From: Campanula takesimana | Lineage: Eukaryota; Streptophyta; Magnoliopsida; Asterales; Campanulaceae | NCBI GenBank assembly: GCA_026119855.1 | Contig: JAOWBW010002207.1 | Span: 92,995-156,994, forward strand | DNA: 64,000 bases | Direction: 5' to 3' | In this document: positions 1 to 10,329 of the stretch, piece after piece | How the letters are laid out: each line of letters opens with the position of its first letter | How positions within the stretch are numbered: the first letter of the stretch is position 1 | Position numbers and translations under genes: made by a program | Notes under the pieces: model-generated | What the model was told of the DNA's origin: nothing | Database searches by the model: none | What the model saw: only the letters and a program-made list of their open reading frames with translations

Positions 1-44
1 TTGCTGATTATTGATGGAGTTCACAGACCCGTCTTGATTGTGGC
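1..44 (-). pseudogene. gag fragment of element D, far side of the H insertion
   Basis: These bases continue the minus-strand gag reading frame that breaks off at 8564. Bases 40-44 (GTGGC) are the left copy of H's target site duplication. The frame is open to the window edge. No domain can be recognised in 13 codons. Confidence 0.6.
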
Positions 45-910
45 TGTTGGTAGTGGTGCCCTAGGCACGTTTAATAAACGTTGTAATTGTTATCATTTAT
101 TTCATATCAATAAAGAGATATTTTGATTATTATTGTTGTTCGTGTTTACTTATAATAATCCCCGTCCCTAGTACTTATTAAGCACTAGTATAAAGGCTAA
201 ATGATCATGGGATGATCATGTTAGATTTATGGGTACTTGTTTGGAACAAGGTACTGGACATGACCCGCTGTATGAGATTTATGTCATGGTCTATGTCATA
301 CATATATCTCATATTAGTTATGTCATTTGAATCCTTAGACATGAAGTTATTATAGTCTTCCACTTGATGAATATTGTGTTTGACATATTCAAACGCTACC
401 TTAACACGGTAGTTATAAAGGGTATGATTGGCATAATCAGATTCACGTAGGGAAGAATAATAAGCTAAATGGATTTGTCCCTCTTCGGAAAGATGTCAAG
501 CTTGGGCCCCTCGAAGGAATGATGTTGATGAAATATTCGGCCGGACTCAAATGGATTGATTGAATCAATAGCATTTGAATTATCAACATATTCGGAATCG
601 AGAAAGTATTGAACAAAAACAAGTTGACTGTTTGACCATGACTTGTGTTCAATGACATCGTGGACAAAGGGATTATGACATATTCTAAAGGAATGCGAAC
701 TTGTATCTAGTTATACTATTTGGGTAGGTATGACGGTTTGCTAGAACCTAATCATATCTTATGGGATCATGTTTGAGCCCATTGCCAACTTAGTATAATC
801 CTAGAGGGTCACACATAATAGAACGAATCTTAAATAAGAGGACTATATTGGTATTTAGGGTCGGAGGACCTCCAAGGAATTTCTGGAAAGTTCTGGGCCT
901 CCTGGTCAAC

Positions 911-1018
911 CAAGCGGGCGCTTGGGTTGCACCAGGCGGGCGCCTGAACAAGCCGGAAAAGGAATTGGACTTTCTACCCAAACAAGCGGGCGCCTGGGTA
1001 GGACCAGGCGGGCGCCCG
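911..1018 (+). promoter_or_regulatory. cluster of four CpG-rich interrupted palindromes in H LTR
   Basis: Four 14-bp units share the layout six-base arm, GG centre, six-base arm: CAAGCGGGCGCTTG (911-924, perfect), CAGGCGGGCGCCTG (933-946, perfect), then 983-996 and 1005-1018 with one arm mismatch each. The cluster lies just upstream of the TATA box. The same block is at 7910-8017 in the other LTR, where the first copy has a GA centre. A degenerate pair follows in the leader at about 1870-1903. The function is unknown; the position suggests a promoter-proximal role. Confidence 0.7.
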
Positions 1019-1099
1019 GTATTCCGGTTTGAAATTTCCTAATTCTATTAGGAATGTTTTTTGACACAAGTTACCTATTTGGAATAGGTCTTAATTGTG

Positions 1100-1107
1100 T
1101 ATAAAAA
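1100..1107 (+). promoter_or_regulatory. TATA box of H 5' LTR
   Basis: TATAAAAA in an AT-rich context, about 465 bp before the LTR end, with a counterpart at 8099-8106 in the 3' LTR. It is a likely RNA polymerase II core promoter for the element. No other TATA-like motif in this LTR stands out. Confidence 0.6.
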
Positions 1108-1566
1108 CATCAATTCGGCCAGACCATATTAACTAGTGCTTTTGTGAGTCTCAAAGAGTTTGAGAGAGATTTTATTTTGTTCTAAGATATCATTGATTGA
1201 GGAACAAAATAATTCACAAAATAAATTCCATATAGTTCTTTATTAAATTGTGAAAGCGTGTTTTACAATTATTGGTCTAACAACCAAGATCAAAGAAGCT
1301 CCTTTGATATTCGTTCGAAGTGTGGATACCGCTAGAGGGTGAAAATCATCATCTTCAAAGTTCGTGTTCAAGCTTTGTGATCGTGGTCAAGTCTTCAAGT
1401 TTCTCCACCAAAGATCAAGAGAAAATTCATAGCCATCAAGGGTTAGTTATTCCTCTATTCATCTTGTTGTATTTGATTTAATCATATGAACGGATCCATG
1501 GCTTTGGGTTTTCTTAAAATTTTAATTGCTATATTCCACTGCGCATGTTACTTGGAAACCCAACAG

Positions 1567-1578
1567 TGGTATCAGAGC
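1567..1578 (+). other. primer binding site of H (initiator tRNA-Met type)
   Basis: TGGTATCAGAGC one base after the LTR end. This is the usual plant Copia primer site, complementary to the 3' end of initiator methionine tRNA. It fixes the LTR end at 1565 and the plus orientation. Confidence 0.93.
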
Positions 1579-2643
1579 CCCGTTCATGTTGATTAATTCA
1601 ATATTTGGATCATGTTGTGTGTATATAAATTGTTTATGTGCCAAGCATGATATGAATATTGGATTATATGATGTTTATGTGTTTTGTGATTTTATGTGGT
1701 TTATTGTTTTGCAACTTTAATCGCACGATTCAATCGCAATAAAAATTATGGTGGATTCTGAATTATTTCGATTATTGATTTTGATTGGATCAAAGTTTTA
1801 ATAATCGGGGAAAAATAATTTTTGAGACAAAATTTTCGAACTTTAAAATTCTATACTATTCTGGCCATTCAACCGGGCGCCTGGTCCTTTGCAGGCGGGC
1901 GCTCGGTGGTCAAGATTTGTTCTGATTTTGGTTAAAATCTGAATATGGAATTTTCGATAAATTCGACAAAACCAGTAACAGAACCAGTCCAGACTTGTTG
2001 ATCTGGAATGGGTTTTGGGTAGTTGGTTTGTGTGTGGATTTTGGGGTTTGATTTTCCTATTTGTTTTAGTCTTGTGATTCCTAGATTGGTTCAAGTTTTG
2101 GATGGCTAATCTGCGTTCATCGAGATTGTGTTTCCCAAAATTGATCGCAATCAAAGTTTCAAAGATAAAACGAAGTTAGAATTATGAAGAGTTCATAATT
2201 TCTAAAATTGAGAAACAAAGTTCTTGATTCAATGATTGGAGATCCATGTGGAATTGTGAATGCAATTGGCCTACGTTCATCGAGACCATCTGTTGCTTAG
2301 TTTCGGCCACATGGACTACTTTCTTGGTTTCTTGAATTAGTGCGGGATTGTGGTTGCCTAATGGCTTAGTTCGACCGCACTTCTTGTTGTCTTGATTTGG
2401 AGATAATAACCGAAGTTGAAATAGTCTCATCCTCATAATTATAGAGAAACTAATGACACATAAATACCATGCTTAAATTAATGGAGATTAATTTAGTAGC
2501 TAAACTTGATGTGTAACATGTTTATATTATGTGCTCATAAATGTGTTATATGCTATATGTGATGAACCTTCAAAGAAAGTTTTAAGTCCTTTTGCCATGC
2601 CATGATTAAAACACTTGTTTATACATGAGTAGTTTTATGTGGG

Positions 2644-2657
2644 CTCGCCAAAGCGAG
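2644..2657 (+). ncRNA. leader hairpin 1 of H (CAAA loop)
   Basis: CTCGC-CAAA-GCGAG, a perfect 5-bp stem closing a four-base loop, about 420 nt upstream of the gag start. It shares the CGC-CAAA-GCG tip with the hairpin at 2876-2910. In the genomic RNA this could be a packaging or dimerisation element; that is inference. Confidence 0.4.
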
Positions 2658-2875
2658 GTGCATTGATTTTATTCATGTTTGAGCAAGATGAGTGAATAAG
2701 AGTTTCCTATGCGTTTAAAATGGTTAGACTTAATTAAGCGTCAAAACAGTTTTGGGCTTAAGGCAAAGATGAGATTTAACATGCTTTTTGAAATTGGATT
2801 TCTTAAAGGATCTCATGAAAAGAACTGAGAGTCATATGAGATATGATTGACAAGAGTTGTATACCTAATTGATTT

Positions 2876-2910
2876 AATTTTGAGCGGTGCGCCAAAGCGT
2901 ACTCAAAATT
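2876..2910 (+). ncRNA. leader hairpin 2 of H (CAAA loop)
   Basis: Outer arms 2876-2884 (AATTTTGAG) and 2902-2910 (CTCAAAATT) pair perfectly. An inner stem of five pairs, one of them G-T, closes a CAAA loop at 2893-2896, with a three-base bulge on the left side. It lies about 165 nt upstream of gag. The shared tip with hairpin 1 suggests an RNA function such as packaging. Confidence 0.45.
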
Positions 2911-3074
2911 AGATTAAAGCGGGATCTCAACTCATTTAAATTATACTATACATTGGATGTATAAAGAAGGTTGTATAATTTAGTGGGAGTATTTTGTTTT
3001 AAAATACATTAATTATCTCTTTAATGAAAACCGGTACTTATTAAATTTTGGAAATTTTTGCATATTTGTAGATA

Positions 3075-3943
3075 ATGACTAATAACACTCAATCAATGTC
3101 GTTGCGATCGATCCTTGAGAAGGATAAGCTCGAAGAGAATGGTACCAACTTTATGGATTGGATCCGTAGCATAAGAATCGTTCTTAGGCAAGAAGATAAG
3201 TTGTACATTCTCGATGGGCCTCTCCCCGCTGAACCACCGCCTACTGCCCCTAGGGTAGAAAGAGACAATTACAAGAAACATCGTAATGATTCTAGAGATG
3301 TAAGTTGTCTCATGCTTGCTGCTATGTGTTCAAAACTCCAACAAAGTTTGGAACATTTGGAAGCCTATGAGATAGGCGTGGAGTTGAGAACCATGTTTCA
3401 AGAGCAAGCTAGGCAAGAGAGGTACAAGACCATTGTTGCATTCACCACTAGTAAAATAAATGAAGGGCAACAAGTGAGTCCTCACTTTCTTAAAATGAAA
3501 GGTTATGTAGAGCACCTTGAGAAACTTGGCTATCCAATCCATTGGAGCTAGCCACGGATCTCATTCTTAATTAATTGCCTAAAAGTTATAATCATTTTGT
3601 GATGAATTATAACATGCATGGAATGGATAAGAATCTCTCTGAGTTGCATGGGATGCTCAAAACTGCAGAGATGAAAATTGTGGAGAAAGGTTCTCCCGTG
3701 CTCTTGGTTCATGATGGGAAGAAGGCTAGTGCCAAAGGAAAGGGTAAGGCAAAAGTTGTCAAACCCAAGATAAGCAAGGCAAAGGTTGCCAAGGCTTCTG
3801 AGGCAAAACCCGATACACAAAAGGATGCAATTTGTTTCCATTGTCAAGAAATTGGTCATTGGAAACGTAATTGCAAGGCTTTCTTGGAAAGCAAAAGAAG
3901 AAGAAGGGCAGCAAGGCTGCGTCGACTTCAGGTATCTATATGA
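3075..3943 (+). pseudogene. gag: Copia H gag, frameshifted
   Basis: Nucleocapsid/capsid gene of the Copia element. The first open stretch (3075-3551) has the Copia gag N-terminal region. It ends at a TAG because of a frameshift near 3540. The family-like sequence resumes in another frame, with a further TAA at 3572-3574, and stays open over 3575-3943. That part ends in a lysine-rich segment and one CCHC zinc knuckle (CFHCQEIGHWKRNC, about residues 88-101 of this part). A second frameshift near 3890 separates it from protease. At least three lesions make it non-functional. Confidence 0.85.
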
Positions 3944-5280
3944 TAGATATTCTCCTTTCTACCACTGATTCTTGGGTATTGGATACCGGATGTGGTTCTC
4001 ACATTTGTCTAAATGTGCAGGGACTAAAGAATAGGAGACTGCTTAAAGAAGGTGAAGTAGATCTACGTGTGGGGAATGGAGCAAGAGTTGCTGCATTAGC
4101 CGTAGGGACTTATGAAGTCACTTTACCTTCCGGATTAATTCTTGTTTTGAACAATTGTTATTATGTTCCGGATTTAAGCAGAAATATTATTTCAATTTCT
4201 TGTTTGGATAATGAAGGTTTTAAGTTTCTTATTGAGAATAAGAAATTTTCTATTTATTTAAATGATGTGCTTTATGGTATTGCTAATTCATTTAATGGCC
4301 TTTATATCTTGGATGTCAAGAATGAAAATAATGTCTATCATGTAAATAAGAAATCTAAACCTAATGATGTAAATCATACTTATTTGTGGCATTGCCGTCT
4401 TGGTCATATTAATGAGAAGCGTATCTCAAAACTCCATGGGGACGGACTTTTGGGTTCATGTGACTTAGAGTCATATGATACTTGTGAGTCATGTCTTCTT
4501 GGAAAAATGACTAAGACACCTTTTACCAAGTTGGGTGAAAGGGCAAGCGACTTATTGGGGTTGATACATTCCGATGTATGCGGACCATTAAGTAGCAATG
4601 CTAGGGGAGGATTTCAATACTTCATAACCTTCACTGATGATTATAGTAGATTTTGGTATGTTTACCTAATGAAACATAAAAGTGAAGCATTTGAGATATT
4701 TAGAATATTTCAAAATGAAGTAGAAAAACAACTTGGCAAAAGTATTAAGACACTTCGATCAGATCGTGGTGGTGAATACTTGAGTCAAGAATTTGATGAT
4801 CATCTAAAGAATTGTGGAGTAGTATCACAATTGACTCCACCCGGAACACCACAATGGAATGGTGTGTCCGAGAGGAGGAATCGGACTTTGTTAGACATGG
4901 TCCGATCAATGATGAGTCAAGTTGATCTTCCAATATCCTTTTGGGGTTACGCCCTAGAAACCGCTGCTTTCACACTAAATCGTGTTCCAACTAAATCGGT
5001 TCAAAAGACTCCATATGAGATGTGGAGCGGAAAGAAGCCTTGTCTATCTTTCATGAAGATTTGGGGTTGTGAAGTTTTTGTCAAAAGACTTATCTCAGAC
5101 AAACTTGCACACAAATCTGATAAATGTATTTTCGTGGGATATCCTAAGGAAACTAAAGGATATTACTTTTACAACCGAGAGGACAACAAAGTGTTTGTTG
5201 CCCGAACTGGTGTCTTTCTAGAGAAAGAGTTTCTCTCCAAAGAAATCAGTGGGAGTAAAATAAATCTTGAAGAAATTTGA
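3871..5280 (+). pseudogene. pol: Copia H protease and integrase
   Basis: Continuous open stretch of 469 codons. In order it carries the aspartic protease motif (LDTGCGSH, about residues 37-44), the GAG-pre-integrase segment (WHCRLGH, then paired cysteines), and the integrase core with the catalytic DD-E set recognisable as HSDVCG, LRSDRGGEY and the WNGVSERRNRT region. It is out of frame with the zinc knuckle upstream and ends at a TGA (5278-5280) after which the same frame continues, so a nonsense change separates it from the RT half. INT lies before RT, as in Copia. Confidence 0.9.
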
Positions 5281-7029
5281 GACCCAGAAAATAACATTGA
5301 ACCAATAGTGGAACAAGAACAAGAACCACAAGGAGTTGTGGAACCTGTTCAAAATACACAAGCATCTCGCAGATCTAGTAGGTTACGATCCGAGCCCGAG
5401 AGATATGGATTTCTCGTAACGGATAGTAATGAGGTAGAAATCATTGAGAATGATGAACCGTCAACCTACCAAGAGGCGATGTCTTCTCCTGATTCGGACA
5501 AGTGGCTTGGAGCCATGGAATCCAAATTGCAATCCATGCAAGACAATCAAGTTTGGAATTTGATTGATGCGCCCGAAGGTGTGAAAACCATAGGATGCAA
5601 ATGGGTCTTCAAGAAGAAGACTGACATGGATGGGAAGGTGCATACTTACAAAGCTAGGCTTGTAGCGAAGGGTTATAGGCAAGTTCATGGTATTGACTAT
5701 GATGAGACCTTTTCACCCGTAGCAATGATCAAGTCTATAAGAATTTTGCTTGCCATTGCCGCATATCATGACTGTGAAATATGGCAGATGGACGTCAAAA
5801 CCGCTTTCCTGAATGGAAAACTCCAAGAGGATGTGTATATGACACAACCAGAAGGTTTTGAACAAGATTCTAAGGTATGCAAATTGCAAAGATCCATCTA
5901 TGGATTGAAGCAAGCTTCAAGGAGTTGGAATCTCCGTTTTGATGAATCGGTCAAAGAGTTTGGTTTAATCAAGAACGAAGATGAGCCTTGTGTATACAAG
6001 AAGATTAGTGGGAGCATAGTGCTATTCCTTATTTTATACGTGGATGACATATTGCTCATTGGAAACGACATTCCTACACTTCAGTCTGTGAAGACTTGGT
6101 TAGGAAAGTGCTTCGCAATGAAAGATATGGGTGAAGCCGCATATATTCTTGGCATTAAGATCTATAGAGATAGATCAAGGAGGCTACTTGGTTTAAGCCA
6201 AAGTACATACATTGACAAGGTCATTAGAAGATTCCGTATGGAAAATTCTAAGAGAGGCACCTTGCCCGTGTTACATGGAGTTTCTCTAAGCAAGACTCAA
6301 TGTCCTAAGACAAAAGATGAGCGTGAGAAAATGAATGATGTTCCATATGCTTCGGCAATTGGGTCCATCATGTATGCCATGATTTGTACTAGGCCGGATG
6401 TGTCTTATGCTTTGAGCATGACAAGTAGATACCAATCCGACCCTGGCGAAAATCACTGGATAGCTGTAAAAGCGATTCTTAAGTACTTGAGAAGGACTAA
6501 AGACTCGTTTTTGGTCTATGGAGGAATGGAAGATGATCTCGTTGTAAATGCTTACACGGATGCAAGCTTCCAAACTGACAAAGATGATAGCCGATCGCAA
6601 TCGGGTTTTGTGTTTATGTTAAATGGTGGAGCTGTAAGCTGGAAGAGTTCCAAGCAAAGTACAACCGCTGATTCTACAACAGAAGCTGAGTATATTGCTG
6701 CATCGGATGCTGCAAAGGAAGCTGTTTGGATTAAGAAGTTCATAACTGAACTTGAAGTGGTTCCTAGTATTGCTAATCCAATAGACCTTTATTGTGATAA
6801 TAATGGTGCTATTGCTCAAGCAAAGGAACCAAGAGCACATCAGAAATCCAAACACATACTTAGGCGTTTTCATATCATTCGAGAGATCGTTGATAGGGGA
6901 GACGTAAATATATGCAGAGTACCTACTGATGACAATGTTGCGGACCCGCTAACAAAGGGACTTCCACAAGCTAAACATGATGGTCATGTTAGGTCCATGG
7001 GTATTAGATACATGGGAGATTGGGCCTAG
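5281..7029 (+). pseudogene. pol: Copia H reverse transcriptase and RNase H
   Basis: A 573-codon open stretch from 5308, in the same frame as the previous entry after the TGA. RT begins around residue 50, with KWVFKKKTDMDGK, the catalytic aspartate in QMDVKTAFLNG and the YVDDILLIGND motif all intact. Copia-type RNase H follows (YTDAS, TTEAEYIAASDAAKEA, LYCDNNGA). The end ADPLTKGL is the usual Copia pol C-terminus. The domain looks catalytically complete, but the polyprotein can no longer be made as one piece. Confidence 0.92.
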
Positions 7030-7030
7030 G

Positions 7031-7043
7031 GCAAGTGGGAGAT
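7031..7043 (+). other. polypurine tract of H
   Basis: GCAAGTGGGAGAT directly before the 3' LTR. This is the usual plus-strand priming site for Copia elements and helps fix the LTR start at 7044. Confidence 0.8.
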
Positions 7044-8563
7044 TGTTGGTAGTGGTGCCCTAGGCACGTTTAATAAACGTTGTAATTGTTATCATTTATT
7101 TTATATCAATAAAGAGATGTTTTGATTATTATTGTTGTTCATGTTTACTTATAATAATCCCCGTCCCTAGTACTTATTAAGCACTAGTATAAAGGCTAAA
7201 TGATCATGGGATGATCATGTTAGATTTATGGGTACTTGTTTGGAACAAGGTACTGGACATGACCCGCTGTATGAGATTTATGTCATGGTCTATGTCATAC
7301 ATATATCTCATATTAGTTATGTCATTTGAATCCTTAGACATGAAGTTATTATAGTCTTCCACTTGATGAACATTGTGTTTGACATATTCAAACGCTACCT
7401 TAACACGGTAGTTATAAAGGGTATGATTGGCATAATCAGATTCACGTAGGGAAGAATAATAAGCTAAATGGATTTGTCCCTCTTCGGAGAGATGTCAAGC
7501 TTGGGCCCCTCGAAGGAATGATGTTGATGAAATGTTCGGCCGGACTCAAATGGATTGATTGGATCAATAGCATTTGAATTATCAACATATTCGGAATCGA
7601 GAAAGTATTGAACAAAAACAAGTTGACTGTTTGACCATGACTTGTGTTCAATGACATCGTGGACAAAGGGATTATGACATATTCTAAAGGAATGCGAACT
7701 TGTATCTAGTTATACTATTTGGGTAGGTATGACGGTTTGCTAGAACCTAATCATATCTTATGGGATCATGTTTGAGCCCATTGACAACTTAGTATAATCC
7801 TAGAGGGTCACACACAATAGAACGAATCTTAAATAAGAGGACTATATTGGTATTTAGGGTTGGAGGACCTCCAAGGAATTTCTGGAAAGTTCTGGGCCTC
7901 CTGGTCAACCAAGCGGACGCTTGGGTTGCACCAGGCGGGCGCCTGAACAAGCCGGAAAAGGAATTGGGCTTTCTGCCCAAACAAGCGGGCGCCTGGGTAG
8001 GACCAGGCGGGCGCCCGGTATGCCGGTTTGAAATTTCCTAATTCGATTAGGAATGTTTTTTGACACAAGTTACCTATTTGGAATAGGTCTTAAATGTGTA
8101 TAAAAACACCAATTCGGCCAGACCATATTAACTAGTGCTTTTGTGAGTCTCAAAGAGTTTGAGAGAGATTTTATTTTGTTCTAAGATATCATTGATTGAG
8201 GAACAAAATAATTCACAAAATAAATTCCATATAGTTCTTTATTAAATTGTGAAAGCGTGTTTTACAATTATTAGTCTAGCAACCAAGATCAAAGAAGCTC
8301 CTTTGATATTCGTTCGAAGTGTGGATACCGCTAGAGGGTGAAAATCATCATCTTCAAAGTTCGTGTTCAAGCTTTGTGATCGTGATCAAGTCTTCAAGTT
8401 TCTCCACCAAAGATCAAGAGAAAATTCATAGCCATCAAGGGTTAGTTATTCTCTATTCATCTTGTTGTATTTGATTTAATCATATGAACGGATCCATGGC
8501 TTTGGGTTTTCTTAAAATTTTAATTGCTATATTCCGCTGCGCATGTTACTTGGAAACCCAACA
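7044..8563 (+). repeat. 3' LTR of Copia H
   Basis: 1520 bp, matching 45-1565 except for about 21 substitutions and one single-base gap by eye. It is followed by the target duplication GTGGC at 8564-8568. It contains the second copies of the palindrome cluster (7910-8017) and the TATA box (8099-8106). Confidence 0.96.
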
Positions 8564-9286
8564 GTGGCACGGGGGAGCTTTGTTGTAGTATCTCTGATTA
8601 GGGCCAAATGTTTGGATCCGGGACGGTGCAGTATTGGTAGAAACATGATTCACATTCGGTGCGGGAGATTCAACAGATGTTCGGTAATTGTAGGATCCAG
8701 GAGAAGGATATGGCTTTAGCATTCCAGTTCGAATATCCTCATCAATGCGAGAATCCACATCTAGGAGGGAAGCGAAATCAGAGGAAGGAAGGTACTTTAT
8801 CTTTTCAGCATAAACCGGTTGGAGGTGCTTGAGGAAAATGCGAGTCTGCTCAGGGATGTCGGGCCTTTCCAAAATCTGAACGACATTGTTTTGTGAACTG
8901 CTTGGTGACCATATTTCTGTGGGTTTCACTAGAGTTTCATTTATCTTGAGCGGAGCAGTAGAGCTCAAATTTTTTGTTGTCGCCATTCCCCTAGCTCCCA
9001 CACAAATGTCATTACGAATCACAAATCCCATATCTCGGGTAGAGTGAAAGTTCGGGTTGGGGTTGACTTTCTGGGATTGGAGTGCTTGGAGATCTTTGAG
9101 CTCCAATTTCTTCAAAAGGGTAGCCACAAGGTTCAACGTTTCTTCCTGATGCCCCTGAAATAGGCTAATCATACGATCGGTATGATCATTCAAGCGCCTC
9201 TCCAACCACTGTTCCATTGCATACCCTAGCTCGAAGTCCGGAAAACCCTTAGTCGAGTTTGATGATGTCTGTCCTTTGTTGGCCAT
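8564..9286 (-). pseudogene. gag: gag of element D, N-terminal part, cut by H
   Basis: Open minus-strand frame of about 240 codons starting at the Met at 9286 (MANKGQ). An in-frame Met 12 codons upstream is possible but less gag-like. The sequence is hydrophilic with a possible coiled coil near residues 30-65 and no zinc knuckle in the visible part. I place it as retrotransposon gag from its position downstream of the LTR, primer site and leader rather than from a recognised domain. The frame is interrupted only by the H insertion and resumes at 44-1. Confidence 0.6.
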
Positions 9287-10310
9287 GATTGATGATGAAG
9301 ACCAGAGTAGAGCTTTGATCAAAGTGGTGCTTGAAATGGACCTCGAATGTCGCGCTAGAGAACAAGAAGAGATTCTCCCTCTACAAGATGGATGAAAAAG
9401 GAAACCTATTTTAGATTTCCGGGGAATGAAGCTTTATGTACAAAAGAAGCTAAAATTTTTATTTTTATTTATTTATTTTATTTTATTTTTCAAAATTTGA
9501 AGCGCAAGCAACGCACAAACCTATAAATGCCGGACAAGCACCTTGCTTTGTTTTGACACATCTTCGCATGAAATATTGGAATAGTGGATGCTGTCTCCAA
9601 AGTATAGGACCAACGTTTTTCACCTGTACTATTGGCCGTCCGAGCCCCTAGCGAAGGGCCTATACTCTTTCGGGGATCCACCATTCGGTTACGGTCTATG
9701 TGAGGGTCTTGACAATTTAAAGTCAATCCGAGCATTTCAATGAATTTCCACAATGTAGGTTGTTTATGACCTCTTTGGGAAATGCATAGGATTGAGGTGA
9801 AATTGCTAGACAAAAACCGGCATGAAGTCTGGGACGTGTCATTTTTTGAAAAAATTGGACATCGCGGCTTAGTAACGGGGAAGATTGGTCTCTTACACCC
9901 ATTGCAGCGACTAATAGGCGCTCTTTGGGGTGAGACAGTATACCGCGGACCCTATCGGGAAGTCCAGTGAGCTCCCTTATACCCCCGGTCTACCTTCTCG
10001 GGTTTGGACGATTCTACGAGACGTTATTTTCAAAACGTGTATGTGTGTGAGGTATCTATGAATTTTAAAAAGATTTTTGAAAGCAAGAAAAAAAATCCTT
10101 TTTTATTCCTTTTTTATTTTATCCATTTTTTTTTTATTTTTTTTTTTTAAGGGAATCACCCACCACGCATGCATATATATACAAATAAGAGGGTGAAGGA
10201 AAAAGAATGTCCCTACAAAACAAAGGTTAGGGCATAAATATATACAACCCAAACAAAGGCACATAAAGCATGGCATACACAAGGATTAGAGTCTAGCCCA
10301 CTTAAGATAA
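9287..10310 (-). other. leader of element D
   Basis: About 1 kb between primer site and gag with no convincing coding region. It holds A/T-homopolymer tracts around 9460-9490 and 10090-10150. Long leaders are common in Tat/Ogre-type elements. Confidence 0.55.
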
Positions 10311-10328
10311 TCCCCAGCGGAGTCGCCA
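10311..10328 (-). other. primer binding site of element D
   Basis: On the minus strand TGGCGACTCCGCTGGGGA starts one base after the LTR end. Ogre-type elements are known for a tRNA-Arg primer site of this kind. That identity is from memory and should be checked against plant tRNAs. Element G carries the same site with two changes. Confidence 0.75.
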
Positions 10329-10329
10329 C

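Larger units (their letters stand above)
45..1565 (+). repeat. 5' LTR of Copia H
   Basis: 1521 bp, near-identical to 7044-8563, with TG...CA ends and flanked on the left by GTGGC. It holds a cluster of GC-rich interrupted palindromes (911-1018) about 80 bp upstream of a TATA box at 1100-1107. A related but distinct LTR is the solo LTR at 62035-63498. A third relative lies inverted at 63618-64000. Confidence 0.96.
1579..3074 (+). other. untranslated leader of H
   Basis: About 1.5 kb between the primer site and gag with no credible coding region. It contains degenerate copies of the LTR's GC-rich palindromes near 1870-1903, and two hairpins with the same CAAA loop (2644-2657 and 2876-2910) described separately. 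Confidence 0.7.
45..8563 (+). mobile_element. Ty1/copia LTR retrotransposon H, complete but with broken ORFs
   Basis: Full-length Copia element: LTR 45-1565, initiator-Met type primer site at 1567, leader, gag, PR-INT-RT-RNase H, polypurine tract, LTR 7044-8563. Both LTRs begin TGTTGG and end CCAACA. Perfect 5-bp target duplications GTGGC lie at 40-44 and 8564-8568. The INT-before-RT order defines Ty1/copia. The LTRs differ at roughly 21 positions in 1520 by eye (about 1.4%), so the insertion is fairly recent, yet the coding region already has frameshifts and stops. It sits inside the gag of element D in the opposite orientation. Confidence 0.96.

Noticed and set aside
790..1042. Short ORFs on both strands across the H LTR palindromes
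   Set aside because: Caused by GC-rich palindromes lacking stops; they lie in the LTR and differ between copies.
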